Part shown: one piece after another, positions 41,245-50,249 of the stretch
Position numbering within the stretch: position 1 is the first letter of the stretch
Layout of the letters: the number at the start of each line of letters is the position of its first letter
Assembly (NCBI RefSeq): GCF_004770995.1
Contig: NZ_RQHW01000010.1
Span: 67,008-131,007 of the forward strand
DNA from: Leptospira idonii
GTDB lineage: Bacteria; Spirochaetota; Leptospiria; Leptospirales; Leptospiraceae
Reading direction: 5' to 3'
DNA: 64,000 nt
Made by a program: the position numbers and the translations under genes
Notes under the pieces: model-generated
The model's input: the letters and a program-made list of their open reading frames with translations, nothing else
The model's database searches: none
Told to the model about the DNA's origin: nothing

Positions 41245-42774
41245 TTTTCTAACGTATTTTTGTGCCAAATAACCTATCTTATGTGATTTTGGCGGTTCTG
41301 GAATGAATTTTTCGGAAAGAAGGGAATGCAGTTTCTTTAAATCAGAATCATTAAATTGATTTTCATAACCGGCAAACTTTTTTCTGAGTTCTTCCTCTTC
41401 TCCGAAAAGAGTGAACTCGGAAATTTCCTTGCGATCCAAAATGGATCGAAGCGGTTTTTCCCATTCATTCTTGGAATGAATGCAGTACACGACCTTTCGT
41501 ATATGTTCTAATCCTGCTTGCCCGCAAAACACTGGATTTGTGAACATCATCACTTCTGCGTCCTGAGAAACAATAAATTCTTTTGCCTGCTTCAACTGTT
41601 TTGCTGATGCTTTGAAGACAAATACCTCAAGAACAAGAAGAATCAATGAAAATACGATAGAAACTTTTTGAGCGATCCTCCATCCTTTTGAAAGATCTAA
41701 TGCAGTCCAGATCTCATATAAAAAAAACAAAGGCAAAATCGCCAAAAGAAGATATCTTCCGGATATCGTCACTCCGTCATTAGGTGCAGAAACAGCGATT
41801 AACAGAATAAAAAGAACAGAAAAACGAATCAAAAAGGATGCATTTTTATTCTGCCCCAAAAGAGAATTTCCCCGGATCGAATGAAGCAAAGGAAGGAGTA
41901 AAAACGGACTGCAAAGAAAAAAGCCGAACTTAGGAACATTCGAAATATATGTAAATATAATGGAAATAAAACGAATCGCTCTCTCTCCTATCGAGGCAGT
42001 GTCTTTTCCATAATTAAAGATGAATCGAGGACCTAAGATATGTCCGTAATCCAACTGATTCCAAATTAAAAACGCAATCAAAGGGAGAAAACCAGCAAGA
42101 ACAAAGAGCAAGGTTCGGATCGATAAAAAAAATGAGATCCGTTTTCTTTTCTCCCATAACTCTGCCGCAAAAATAGAAACCAAAAACAAAATGGATTCGT
42201 GACGAAAGAAACTTCCTAAAGACAAAAAGAATAAGGAAAGAAACAGATGTTTAGAAGATTCGGTTTCTCGAAAACGAATCCAATAGAGAAAGCCCATCGT
42301 CACAATCATAAAGAATAATGGAGCTTCGTTCACGTCAATGAGAGATGGAAAAAGAACCGTTCCGAACAACAACAGAAGTAAGTTCTTTTGTTTGATTTTC
42401 CCAAACTCACCTAATAAATAGAAAGCGATAGGTATAAAAACAAAAAGGACCGTAGGAAGAATTTCCCAAACGAAACCGAAACTCCTCAAAACCGCAAGAA
42501 AGGCTGTGAATGCAATCGGATATTGTCCAATAAACCTTCCTCTAGAGAACAAACCCATGCCTTCCAGAATGGAAAGTTGTTTTCCCGGATCCCACTCTCC
42601 TCCCGGATAAAGAACTTCTTCCGTTTGAAAATGATTTTGAAACAAGGACTCTGCCTGCATCGCTTTGATCAGAGAATCGGAAATGAAACTATGTTTTGTT
42701 CCGATGTATATTTGTAAGAGAGGATAGGTAAGCAGGATAAGAACAAAAGCCCAATTCTTTTTCAGAAAATTCAT
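41233..42774 (-). CDS. Polytopic glycosyltransferase-like membrane protein
   Basis: About 513 residues, with 10-12 transmembrane helices. An early luminal loop has YPGGEWDPG-type acidic residues and SRGRFIGQYP, in the layout of GT-C glycosyltransferases, which use lipid-linked sugars. The C-terminal 100 residues are soluble. No catalytic Asp can be pinned with confidence. It sits head-to-head with a second GT-C-like gene 160 bases away. ATG at 42774 is preferred to TTG at 42810; neither has a clear Shine-Dalgarno. Confidence 0.7.
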   Translation of the reverse strand: MNFLKKNWAFVLILLTYPLLQIYIGTKHSFISDSLIKAMQAESLFQNHFQTEEVLYPGGEWDPGKQLSILEGMGLFSRGRFIGQYPIAFTAFLAVLRSFGFVWEILPTVLFVFIPIAFYLLGEFGKIKQKNLLLLLFGTVLFPSLIDVNEAPLFFMIVTMGFLYWIRFRETESSKHLFLSLFFLSLGSFFRHESILFLVSIFAAELWEKRKRISFFLSIRTLLFVLAGFLPLIAFLIWNQLDYGHILGPRFIFNYGKDTASIGERAIRFISIIFTYISNVPKFGFFLCSPFLLLPLLHSIRGNSLLGQNKNASFLIRFSVLFILLIAVSAPNDGVTISGRYLLLAILPLFFLYEIWTALDLSKGWRIAQKVSIVFSLILLVLEVFVFKASAKQLKQAKEFIVSQDAEVMMFTNPVFCGQAGLEHIRKVVYCIHSKNEWEKPLRSILDRKEISEFTLFGEEEELRKKFAGYENQFNDSDLKKLHSLLSEKFIPEPPKSHKIGYLAQKYVRKSIP

Positions 42775-42934
42775 CAAACAAAGGAAAACGAAAAACGTTA
42801 GGAAAGTCAATCAAACAAATTCGGGACTAAGAGGTTTTGTTTGGGTTAACTTAGATTAATTGTAAAACATCTCGAAAAAAGAAGTAGCCTAATTCCGGCA
42901 CAAATTCCATAAAATCCGTATCCAAAGGATTTTA

Positions 42935-44401
42935 ATGTTCCAGAAAATTCGCCTTCTATCCAACTCGTTTTCCCCTACTCATTTTTTTTGGCAGATAATA
43001 ATCGTAATTTTTTCTATTCCATTGATTCTATTCACGCTAATGTTTTCGCAAGGATTCGTGTGGCCGGATGAAATCTTTCAATCCATTGAGCCTGCCTATT
43101 TTATGGTAACGGGGAGAGGAAACCTTGCCTGGGAATTTACCGATCAGGTGAGAAGCGTTCTTTATCCTTACATTTTGTCCGTTTGGATTAGAATCGTATT
43201 TTTATTTTCCACCGATCCTACCGTATTATTTCATTCCACCAGAGTCGTATTAGCAGGCATCTATCTGGCTTCTGTTTTGATGCTTTCCCGGTTTTTCCTC
43301 AAAACGGAATCCGAGAAAAAAGAAATCGGATTCGGAATCATTTTCCTAATCTTCTCATTTGTCTTTTTATTATTTCCTTTAAATTATTACTTCGGATTCA
43401 GAACCCTAACGGAAAGTATATCCACTTCTCTGGCCATCTTGTCAATTTTTTGGATTCAAATTCGATTCGAAAAACAAGACTATCGTTTTTTTCTACCTTC
43501 TCTGATTTTAGGGCTTACATACGGATTGCGGTTTCAAATGGGATTGTTTCTCATATTATACATTCCTCTATTTTGTTATCAACTTTGGCAGAAAAAATTG
43601 ATCAAAGAAGCAGGATGGTTTCTTTTCGGACTGTTCACTGGATTCGTAATCTATTTAATTTCGGACATTGTCTATTACGGAATTCCTTTTATCTCTTCTT
43701 TCAATTATTTCAAATTTAATATTGTAAAAGGAGTCGCCAAACAATGGGGAACCAGTCCTTTCCCATTTTACTTTCAATCGTATCTTAGATACTTTCAATT
43801 TTTACTTATCTTTTTGATTCCAGGCATCTATTCCAATTTCAAAAAGCTCTATCCGATCCTTCTTGCGACTGCATCATTCATTCTCATTCATTCTATGATA
43901 GGGCATAAAGAGTTAAGATTCATCTACCTATCTTACCCTATTTTACTTTATCTGATTGCCTCAGGCATTTTGGTTTCCTATTCTTGGATACAAGCGAAAA
44001 GAAAAAAATGGGCGCCTGTTTTTCTGATGCTGATTCTCCTTTTGACAGGATTTCAATACAGAACAGTTCTTCTCAAAAAAATCCAATGGAACTTTTGCAA
44101 TGAAAACTTGCAGTTATTTTTACAAGCAGACAAACACGGATTAAAGGGAAATTCTTTGATAGGAGTTTCTGAGGTGTTCGCTTGGGGTGCAGGTTATGTT
44201 TATATGGGGAACGCCTTTAAAGACAACCTGTATTTTCACGATCTGCAAACTAGATCCACGGAAGAGACGGAAAAAATCCTAAAAGAAGAAAAAATCCAGA
44301 ATATTCTAATATTCGACACAACAAAAGATCACTACTGCAAAACCTATGGGTATTGTAAAACAATCTTCCCTTTGTCACCTTATAGTTGGATTAGCAGATA
44401 A
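42935..44401 (+). CDS. GT-C mannosyltransferase-like membrane protein
   Basis: 488 residues, about 10 transmembrane helices. The first extracytoplasmic loop has VWPDEIFQSIEPAYFM, which matches the HPDE-x-x-Q-x-x-E motif of family 22 mannosyltransferases; further on YHP-like aromatic/Pro residues (LYPYILS) fit. It would add a hexose from a polyprenyl-phosphate donor to a lipid or protein at the outer face of the inner membrane. AGGA at about 42922 precedes the ATG by 9 bases. Divergent from the previous glycosyltransferase. Confidence 0.75.
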   Translation: MFQKIRLLSNSFSPTHFFWQIIIVIFSIPLILFTLMFSQGFVWPDEIFQSIEPAYFMVTGRGNLAWEFTDQVRSVLYPYILSVWIRIVFLFSTDPTVLFHSTRVVLAGIYLASVLMLSRFFLKTESEKKEIGFGIIFLIFSFVFLLFPLNYYFGFRTLTESISTSLAILSIFWIQIRFEKQDYRFFLPSLILGLTYGLRFQMGLFLILYIPLFCYQLWQKKLIKEAGWFLFGLFTGFVIYLISDIVYYGIPFISSFNYFKFNIVKGVAKQWGTSPFPFYFQSYLRYFQFLLIFLIPGIYSNFKKLYPILLATASFILIHSMIGHKELRFIYLSYPILLYLIASGILVSYSWIQAKRKKWAPVFLMLILLLTGFQYRTVLLKKIQWNFCNENLQLFLQADKHGLKGNSLIGVSEVFAWGAGYVYMGNAFKDNLYFHDLQTRSTEETEKILKEEKIQNILIFDTTKDHYCKTYGYCKTIFPLSPYSWISR

Positions 44402-44529
44402 AAAGGTGCAAAGAATGGGTCAAAAAGGCGAAAAGAAGTAAAGAAAGAAAAAGAGTTTTCGAATCGAAGGAGATATGATAGAGGGAGAGACGGGACTGCC
44501 CACGAACCACTCCCCTCCACCCTAACTCG

Positions 44530-44547
44530 GGCGGGGGCGCCCCCGCC
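44530..44547. repeat. 18-bp GC-only perfect palindrome
   Basis: GGCGGGGGCGCCCCCGCC, completely self-complementary, in an otherwise AT-rich genome. It lies between the converging glycosyltransferase and CrtA-like genes, probably part of a bidirectional terminator or a dispersed repeat; no T-run follows. Nothing else is recognisable from 44402 to 44586. Confidence 0.5.
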
Positions 44548-44586
44548 GATCCCAAGATTATGTCTCATCCTTCAACCTCAGCTCAT

Positions 44587-45291
44587 CTAAGAGAAATCTT
44601 CTCGATTTCCCACTTCCTTCAGAATCTCGAATCGAAGTGTTGTGAATTCAGAGTGAAAATCGTTCCGATTCCTCTCCGCCATAGCATCTTTATGTTCAAG
44701 CCCATCCGTCTCGGGACTCTTTCCTTGGACCATTTGGATCATTTCGTCTTCCGAATTCCAAATGCTGAAGGTCAAAAAATTTCGAAAGGGGCGAAACGCA
44801 GCGAAAGCGAATCTCTTTCCAGGATGATCTCGAACTTGTTTCTCTACAGGTTTGCCCCATTTCGTAAACCGAATCAACTGTGAAATTTTCAAACGAGCGA
44901 GTGTGATGGCTACGGTAGGAGTGTCATAACCCGAATCCCTAGGATACAATGTAGCTGAAAGTAATTCTCGAATTTTCCCCCATCTTCGATACAATTTCAA
45001 TCGAATATGCCATCCGGAACCTATGGGATCTTTTGGGGAGAGAGTTAAAAATCGATCTAAATCCTCTTCCGATTGCCAAAACGCAACAACAGAAACTGAA
45101 GTTAGGTGATATCTTTTGAAAGAATACAAAGATTCTCCCAACTGCATAGGAATTAGCGTTTCTGAATGTATTAGTCCTTTTACCTTCTTCCTTTTTAGAT
45201 AAAAAAACAAATAAAAAGGAAGTTTATAAATAGGCAGTTCAAAACAATGAAAGCTAAAAATTTCTTGTGTGTGGGGAGCTATTTGCGACAT
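44587..45291 (-). CDS. CrtA (spheroidene monooxygenase)-like protein
   Basis: 234 residues, soluble. The pattern WQSEEDLDRFLT, then GSGWHIRLKLYRRWGKI and the later PDGL-type loop resemble the CrtA/ABM-fold haem monooxygenase family, which in phototrophs oxidises carotenoids. Many saprophytic Leptospira are unpigmented, and there are no carotenoid genes nearby, so the substrate is probably something else. Divergent from the YndJ-like gene, whose proper start avoids overlap. Confidence 0.45.
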   Translation of the reverse strand: MSQIAPHTQEIFSFHCFELPIYKLPFYLFFYLKRKKVKGLIHSETLIPMQLGESLYSFKRYHLTSVSVVAFWQSEEDLDRFLTLSPKDPIGSGWHIRLKLYRRWGKIRELLSATLYPRDSGYDTPTVAITLARLKISQLIRFTKWGKPVEKQVRDHPGKRFAFAAFRPFRNFLTFSIWNSEDEMIQMVQGKSPETDGLEHKDAMAERNRNDFHSEFTTLRFEILKEVGNREDFS

Positions 45292-45305
45292 TTATGACCG
45301 ATTCA

Positions 45306-46127
45306 ATGAATGAAAATTCTTTACTATTCAGTGTCCTGGCTTTCGGATATGCCATTGCACCCTTATTTAGCAATCGCTTCTTTTTAAAGAATTCAAAGAC
45401 ATACTTCGGATTACACTTAATTTCATACTTTCTATTAATTTTAGCAATCTTTTTTGGAATGCCGCAATTGAACATTGTCTGGATATTCTTTTGCGGATTC
45501 GGATTGATTTTATTTTATAAAACACATCGGACTATTTTGCTTCAAAATTACACTTGGATCGGACTGTTTCCTTTCGGATTTAGTTTGTTATCCTCCGTTT
45601 GGTTTTTTTGTGGAACAAATCAATGTTATTTACTTGGTTATACTGAAACGTGGAGCTATTATGCAGCCATTCACGGTTGTTTTATCGGATGGTTATTTTT
45701 GTCGGGAATAGCACATCTTTCCCAAAACGACAAAGAATCGATCGCATATCCAATTTTAAGCCTATGCATTGTTATCTTATTTCTTTTGATCGCCTTTGGG
45801 ATTCATGGAAATCCGATCCTAAAAAAAATCGGTGTGATAGGATATTCTCTTCTATTTCCATCCTCTCTTTTGTATTCCAAAAGATCTTTCAAAAAACAAA
45901 ATTCCAGTTTCAAACTTCTGATTGAGTGCAGTTTATTTTTTCTTTGTTTCAGTTTGCTTTTAGCCCTACTCAATGAATTCTATATTGGATTTCCCAAATC
46001 ATTCGACGGGTGGCCTATTATGGTAATACTGCATGGAATCATAAATGCGATTGTAGTAATTCCCTGTTTTTTAGGGTCACTCTTGTTCGAAGAAAAAACT
46101 CAAAATCCGATTCGACACAAATTTTAA
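45306..46127 (+). CDS. YndJ-like membrane protein
   Basis: About 273 residues, seven to eight transmembrane helices, with an AIHGCFIGWLF segment and a late MVILHGIINAI, the paired His-Gly motifs of the YndJ family; function unknown. The longest frame begins at 45267 and would overlap the divergent CrtA-like gene; ATG at 45294 or 45306 avoids it. I use 45306 (MNENSLL). Confidence 0.6.
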   Translation: MNENSLLFSVLAFGYAIAPLFSNRFFLKNSKTYFGLHLISYFLLILAIFFGMPQLNIVWIFFCGFGLILFYKTHRTILLQNYTWIGLFPFGFSLLSSVWFFCGTNQCYLLGYTETWSYYAAIHGCFIGWLFLSGIAHLSQNDKESIAYPILSLCIVILFLLIAFGIHGNPILKKIGVIGYSLLFPSSLLYSKRSFKKQNSSFKLLIECSLFFLCFSLLLALLNEFYIGFPKSFDGWPIMVILHGIINAIVVIPCFLGSLLFEEKTQNPIRHKF

Positions 46128-46202
46128 ATCGGAGTCTGAGTTTCTCATCTATCTGAATTCGCTTATGCATCTATCGAATATGACGTATGCGAAGTTTATC
46201 TT

Positions 46203-46679
46203 TCAGAACATTGTGTTAGAATTGGCAGTTGTCTCCGGAATCTCTTGAACAACATCCCAATGTTCCACGATCTTTCCATTTTCCACTCTGAAAACATCAA
46301 CAACGGCAACGCCTCTATCACTTTCATTTTCTTTGGAATGAACATGTAATACAACTAAGTCCCCTTCCGCAACTACGCGTTTGATGATTGCAGTGGCATT
46401 CGGATTTTTTTGAAAATAAGGAACAAAATAATTCAAAAACGCCTCTGTACCGTTTGGAACGAAAGGATTATGCTGAATGTATTTTTCACCTACATATTGT
46501 TTCACGGCATTTTCGGGCTGATGGTCCACAAAAACCATATTATAAAATTCCACTACATTCTTTTTGTTTTGCTCTAGTTCAGCCGTTTCTTGTTTACAAG
46601 AAACGATTGAGACGAAAGAAAAAACCGTAACGATAAATACCGAAATTCGATATAAAATAGTAAATTTATTTTGCTTCAT
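46203..46679 (-). CDS. SnoaL-like lipoprotein
   Basis: 158 residues. Signal peptide with a lipobox-like SIVSC, so probably a lipoprotein. The mature part is a SnoaL/NTF2-like cone fold: VVEFYNMVFVDHQPENAV, YIQHNP, GDLVVLHVHSKE, and FRVENGKIVEHWDV are its standard landmarks. Family members are cyclases, isomerases or binding proteins; a periplasmic lipid-anchored form is uncommon. It follows the NAD(P)-binding gene by 9 bases (same transcript) and ends the Rrf2 cassette. Confidence 0.8.
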   Translation of the reverse strand: MKQNKFTILYRISVFIVTVFSFVSIVSCKQETAELEQNKKNVVEFYNMVFVDHQPENAVKQYVGEKYIQHNPFVPNGTEAFLNYFVPYFQKNPNATAIIKRVVAEGDLVVLHVHSKENESDRGVAVVDVFRVENGKIVEHWDVVQEIPETTANSNTMF

Positions 46680-46688
46680 AAAATCCTC

Positions 46689-47336
46689 TTAGTAACCCAC
46701 AGTAAACCTTTGTTTGATATAGTTTCCATTTTCAATTTCGTTCACAAATGCGTTCACTAAATCCAAGAGAGAAATGGTACTATTTCCTTCAGAATCCACT
46801 AGTAAACTTTCATTTGAGAATCGGTAATTCCCTGTTTGTTTTCCTTCCGGATTGATGATCGCAGACGGAGATAAAAAAGTCCAATCCAGCTCCGCTTCTG
46901 TTCGCAAATGTTTCAAAATCTCACGAGCACCATCCGCTCCCGGAAAATACTCTTTGGGAAATTGTGGAGTGTCTATAAGTTGAACTCCCGGTTGCACTTC
47001 AAGTGAACCTGCTCCACCCATCACTATGATCCGCTTCACTCCCGACTTCTTAGTCGCATTTAAAATCGAAAGCGAACCTTGAATCATATTTTCCCTAATC
47101 TTGGGATCGGTCCAACCGGGGTTGTAAGAATCTAGAACCGCATCCGTTGTAGCAATGATCTTTGATAGTCCGTCCGTATCGAAGATATCCGCCTTTACTT
47201 TAGTTAGGTTTTTATCCTCCAATTCCAATTTAGAAGGATCTCTCAGAATCGCAGTAACCTTATGTCCCCGCTTCAATGTTTCTAAAAGTGTAGGTTTTCC
47301 GATAAAACCTGTGGCCCCAATGAGTGTGATTTTCAT
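46689..47336 (-). CDS. NAD(P)-binding NmrA-like protein
   Basis: 215 residues. Glycine-rich ITLIGATGFIGKPTL at the N-terminus is the dinucleotide site of atypical short-chain dehydrogenases (YwnB/NmrA group). No catalytic Tyr-x-x-x-Lys is visible at the usual position, so a redox sensor or quinone-type reductase is likelier than a classical dehydrogenase. In Bacillus the similar YwnB sits next to the Rrf2 regulator YwnA, the same arrangement as here. Confidence 0.82.
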   Translation of the reverse strand: MKITLIGATGFIGKPTLLETLKRGHKVTAILRDPSKLELEDKNLTKVKADIFDTDGLSKIIATTDAVLDSYNPGWTDPKIRENMIQGSLSILNATKKSGVKRIIVMGGAGSLEVQPGVQLIDTPQFPKEYFPGADGAREILKHLRTEAELDWTFLSPSAIINPEGKQTGNYRFSNESLLVDSEGNSTISLLDLVNAFVNEIENGNYIKQRFTVGY

Positions 47337-47357
47337 TTTTATCTTCCTTTGATTTAA

Positions 47358-47368
47358 TGTAACTTACA
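47358..47368. promoter_or_regulatory. Candidate Rrf2 half-site palindrome
   Basis: TGTAACTTACA, two 5-base arms around C, between the Rrf2 gene and the NmrA-like gene (17-30 bases upstream of the latter's start). Its arms echo TTGTAA/TTACAA at 47844-47870. Confidence 0.35.
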
Positions 47369-47393
47369 ATATAACAACTTATGCTAAAAAAAT

Positions 47394-47840
47394 TTATGCG
47401 CCTTTTCTAGTTTGTTTCCGCTCTCGATTCAAATGAAATTGAATTCCTTTTTTTACATCAGACAGTTTGTATTCACCGAGTTTATTCTCCAAGGCAAGTT
47501 GCGCCTCGTCCAGAATACCTTCCAATGTGTTTTGAATGTTCCTGCCTATAGGGCAATTCGGATTGGCGTATTCGTGCAGCAAAAAAAGAGAATCATCCAG
47601 TTCCGTGGCCTTGTAAACTTCCAAGAGAGAAATTTCATCCGCCGGTTTTGCCAATGCGGATCCTTTTACTCCTCGACGAACGTCAATTAGTTTTGCTTTT
47701 TTTAATTTACCCAAAAGCAAACGAATGATGCTCGGATTAGTGCCCACAGAACCGGCTATTTCTTCCGAAGACAAATCGCCTTCCATCTCAAGTAAAGTTA
47801 AGATATGAATGGCGACGCTGTATCGGCTTGGAATGGACAT
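47394..47840 (-). CDS. Rrf2-family transcriptional regulator
   Basis: 148 residues. Winged helix with SVAIHILTLL, then VGTNPSIIRLLLGKLKKA as recognition helix and KGSALAKPADEISLLEVYKA as wing. Only one Cys (NPNCPIG) remains in the region where Fe-S members have three, so it is unlikely to hold an iron-sulfur cluster and may sense by thiol oxidation, as in YwnA-type proteins. A 9-bp-armed palindrome (47844-47870) sits at its own promoter, suggesting autorepression, with a related site ahead of the next gene. Confidence 0.85.
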   Translation of the reverse strand: MSIPSRYSVAIHILTLLEMEGDLSSEEIAGSVGTNPSIIRLLLGKLKKAKLIDVRRGVKGSALAKPADEISLLEVYKATELDDSLFLLHEYANPNCPIGRNIQNTLEGILDEAQLALENKLGEYKLSDVKKGIQFHLNRERKQTRKGA

Positions 47841-47843
47841 GGC

Positions 47844-47870
47844 TACTTGTAACTACAGATATTACAAGTA
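47844..47870. promoter_or_regulatory. Palindromic operator of the Rrf2 gene
   Basis: TACTTGTAA (47844-47852), 9-base spacer, TTACAAGTA (47862-47870): a perfect 9-bp inverted repeat starting 3 bases upstream of the Rrf2 start codon. This is the usual size and place for a Rrf2 dimer site. Confidence 0.55.
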
Positions 47871-47921
47871 GATGAAAGAGCCACTCTTTTTTAAGAATCT
47901 GCTATTCTTTTTCATTTTATT

Positions 47922-49034
47922 TCAATCGTTTCTGATGAATTTTTTCCACCATCTTTCCATAAGATTAGGTTCGCGAATTTTAACGATCTGTCCGAATTTG
48001 GGAGTGAGTAAATCGATTTTATAAATCTCCGCTTGTTTCTCAAGTGATTCTGCAGGCTCATACCAACTATGCAAAGCAAGATCAAACATCCCCCAGTGTA
48101 CGGGAACAAGTCTTTTGCCCTTTAAATCCAAATGCGCTTTTGCAGTTTGTTCCGGTAAAACATGGACAGCTTCCCACATCGGATTGTATTGACCGTTCTC
48201 AATGAATGTTAAATCAAACGGACCGTATTTTTCACCGATGTCTTTAAAGTGAATATCGTAGCCTGAGTCCCCACTGAAATAGAATCGTTCTTTTTCTCCG
48301 ATCACTGTCCAAGAAGACCATAAAGTATGATTGCCATTCATACCGCTTCTTCCTGAAAAATGTTGTGCGGGAGTGCATACGATCTTGAGTTTTTCGACAG
48401 TAACGCTTTTCCACCAATCCAACTCCGTTAGGCGATCTTCGGAAATGCCCCATTCTTTCAAATGAGAACTGACTCCCAAAGGAGTGATAAATTTCGTATT
48501 TTTATTTTTAAAAAACTCGATTGTAGGCATATCGAGATGGTCGTAATGATCATGGGAAATGATGATAAAATCGATCGGAGGCAGTTCTTCCAGTTTTACC
48601 ACAGCATCTTGAAATCGTTTTACCATAAAACTAAAAGGGGCTGCCGATCCGGAGAATACGGGGTCAAAAAATAAAAGTTTCCCTTCTATATTCACAAGAA
48701 AGGTGGAATGTCCAAACCAAATGAATTTTATATTTTTCTCCGGTTTAAGGAACTCCGCAAAGTCAGGTTTTTCTTCCGGTAATTGAACATCCGGCCTTTT
48801 ATTTTTATCACCGCCAAACAAGAATTTGAATATGAGAGAAAAGTAATTCTGGTTTTCTCTCATTTTTTCTATAATATCGGGCCTGCGGTTTACAAACTGT
48901 TCTCGTTCCGGATCAAATTGAGGGGATGTTTTTATCCTTTCCAAATGAGCGCCATCGGGATCTTTTCCGAAGGCTCTACAATCAAAATGAAAAACAGCAG
49001 AAAGTAAAAGTAAAATGAGAGTGATCTGTTTCAA
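47922..49034 (-). CDS. Metallo-beta-lactamase-fold lipoprotein (UlaG / NAPE-PLD type)
   Basis: About 370 residues from the TTG at 49034. N-terminus MKQITLILLLLSAVFHFDC is a signal peptide with a loose lipobox. The metal site FIIISHDHYDHLDMPT (HxHxDH) and WFGHSTFLVNI and the later FSGDSGYD define the UlaG/NAPE-phospholipase-D branch, whose members cleave phosphodiester or lactone bonds. GGAAG 10 bases upstream supports the TTG over the longer frame from 49157. Substrate uncertain; a phospholipid at the periplasmic side is plausible. Confidence 0.8.
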   Translation of the reverse strand: MKQITLILLLLSAVFHFDCRAFGKDPDGAHLERIKTSPQFDPEREQFVNRRPDIIEKMRENQNYFSLIFKFLFGGDKNKRPDVQLPEEKPDFAEFLKPEKNIKFIWFGHSTFLVNIEGKLLFFDPVFSGSAAPFSFMVKRFQDAVVKLEELPPIDFIIISHDHYDHLDMPTIEFFKNKNTKFITPLGVSSHLKEWGISEDRLTELDWWKSVTVEKLKIVCTPAQHFSGRSGMNGNHTLWSSWTVIGEKERFYFSGDSGYDIHFKDIGEKYGPFDLTFIENGQYNPMWEAVHVLPEQTAKAHLDLKGKRLVPVHWGMFDLALHSWYEPAESLEKQAEIYKIDLLTPKFGQIVKIREPNLMERWWKKFIRND

Positions 49035-49231
49035 AAAAATGACTTCCAATTTGTATTTCCTTTTTAGACGTTTTTTTAAGCAGTAGAATCCATTCGGAAA
49101 AAAAAGAATATAAAATCGACCAGAGGGAATGAGCGAAAAGCAGTTTCGTAACGGCAAAATTGAATTGCGAAAAGGGAATAAATACGCAACCTAGGGATTC
49201 TTATAAATAGGCCGGAAGGCAGATATCACCA

Positions 49232-49627
49232 ATGCAAATAAATAACAACGAAGAGATGGAAATTTTCCGACCTTGGCCAGGCTGGCTGCAAGAATCCGAA
49301 GATGGCGAACTGCTTCAGGATCACGATATCGACGGCAAAATTTGGGATGGCTTTATCTCCGTCGAACCCAAGCCGGAGAACTCAGGATGGTACAGTCGAT
49401 CCTACTTTATGCGAGAACAAACCGGATTTGAGCTAGAAATTTATCTCAAAGGAGAAAGCGCAAAATATAACATTTATTATAGATATATCACTTACAAAGG
49501 AATGTTGCATCTAGTAATCGCTAACAATGCGAAAGAGGGGGAAGCTTTTATCAATCATTCGGAAGCAATGGCAGCGTCCTTTCGTCGGGCATATATAAGC
49601 AAAGACGATCACGACTCCTGGAAGTAA
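49232..49627 (+). CDS. Hypothetical soluble protein
   Basis: 131 residues, acidic and aromatic-rich, no membrane segment and no motif I recognise; FRPWPGWLQE near the start and a GKIWDGFISVEPKP stretch stand out. GGAAG precedes the ATG at 49232 at long spacing; ATG 49256 is possible. It is convergent with clpP. It may be an immunity- or regulatory-type small protein; function unknown. Confidence 0.5.
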   Translation: MQINNNEEMEIFRPWPGWLQESEDGELLQDHDIDGKIWDGFISVEPKPENSGWYSRSYFMREQTGFELEIYLKGESAKYNIYYRYITYKGMLHLVIANNAKEGEAFINHSEAMAASFRRAYISKDDHDSWK

Positions 49628-49679
49628 TGCATGAAATGCATTCGTTTAACCTAAAATTTTTCATGGAGCAGTTTCAAAT

Positions 49680-50240
49680 TCAAACTCCGATGATCTTATC
49701 AATGATACCGTATTCTAATGCCTCCAGCGATGAAAACCAAGTATCACGTTCTGTGTCTTCCGTTATCTTCTCCAAAGATTGGCCAGTGGCATTGGCCATA
49801 ATTTGATTTAACAAATCTTTTTCCCTCTTTACGGATTCGGCAAAAATTCGAATGTCTTCTGCGGGCCCTTTAAACTCTCCCATCACATGTGGCTGATGGA
49901 TCAGGACTTTACTGTGAGGGAAAGCGAAACGATTTCCTTTAGCGCCGGAAAGAAGCAAAATCGCACCGAATGACATCGCCATACCTAAACATATAGTATG
50001 TACAGGATTATGCAGACTTTTCATTACGTCCAATATCGCTAAACCAGCATAAGTAGATCCACCTGGGGAATGAATATAAAGAGTGATGGGTTTTGTAGGA
50101 TCTAAAGCTTCAAGATATAAAAACCGATCGATCAAATATCTCGCAGAGTTGTCGTTTACTTCTCCCCATAAAAAAACTTTTCGTTGTTCTATATAAGTAT
50201 TTTCGATTTGTCCGTTAGGATTAACTTGCGCTGTTTCCAA
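49680..50240 (-). CDS. clpP: ATP-dependent Clp protease proteolytic subunit (ClpP)
   Basis: 186 residues. Catalytic Ser in LGMAMSFGAILLLSG, His in HSKVLIHQPH, and Asp in EDTERDTW are intact. ClpP forms a 14-subunit chamber fed by a Clp ATPase, none of which lies nearby. MSFG replaces the common ASMG around the Ser, as in secondary ClpP copies. It is 10 bases downstream of the ECF sigma gene, on the same transcript, which is unusual for clpP. Confidence 0.9.
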   Translation of the reverse strand: METAQVNPNGQIENTYIEQRKVFLWGEVNDNSARYLIDRFLYLEALDPTKPITLYIHSPGGSTYAGLAILDVMKSLHNPVHTICLGMAMSFGAILLLSGAKGNRFAFPHSKVLIHQPHVMGEFKGPAEDIRIFAESVKREKDLLNQIMANATGQSLEKITEDTERDTWFSSLEALEYGIIDKIIGV

Positions 50241-50249
50241 AGTCGACTC

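Noticed and set aside
44380..44568. Minus-strand frame covering the GC palindrome
   Set aside because: Gly/Ala/Arg-rich translation comes from the GC palindrome, and it overlaps the glycosyltransferase end.
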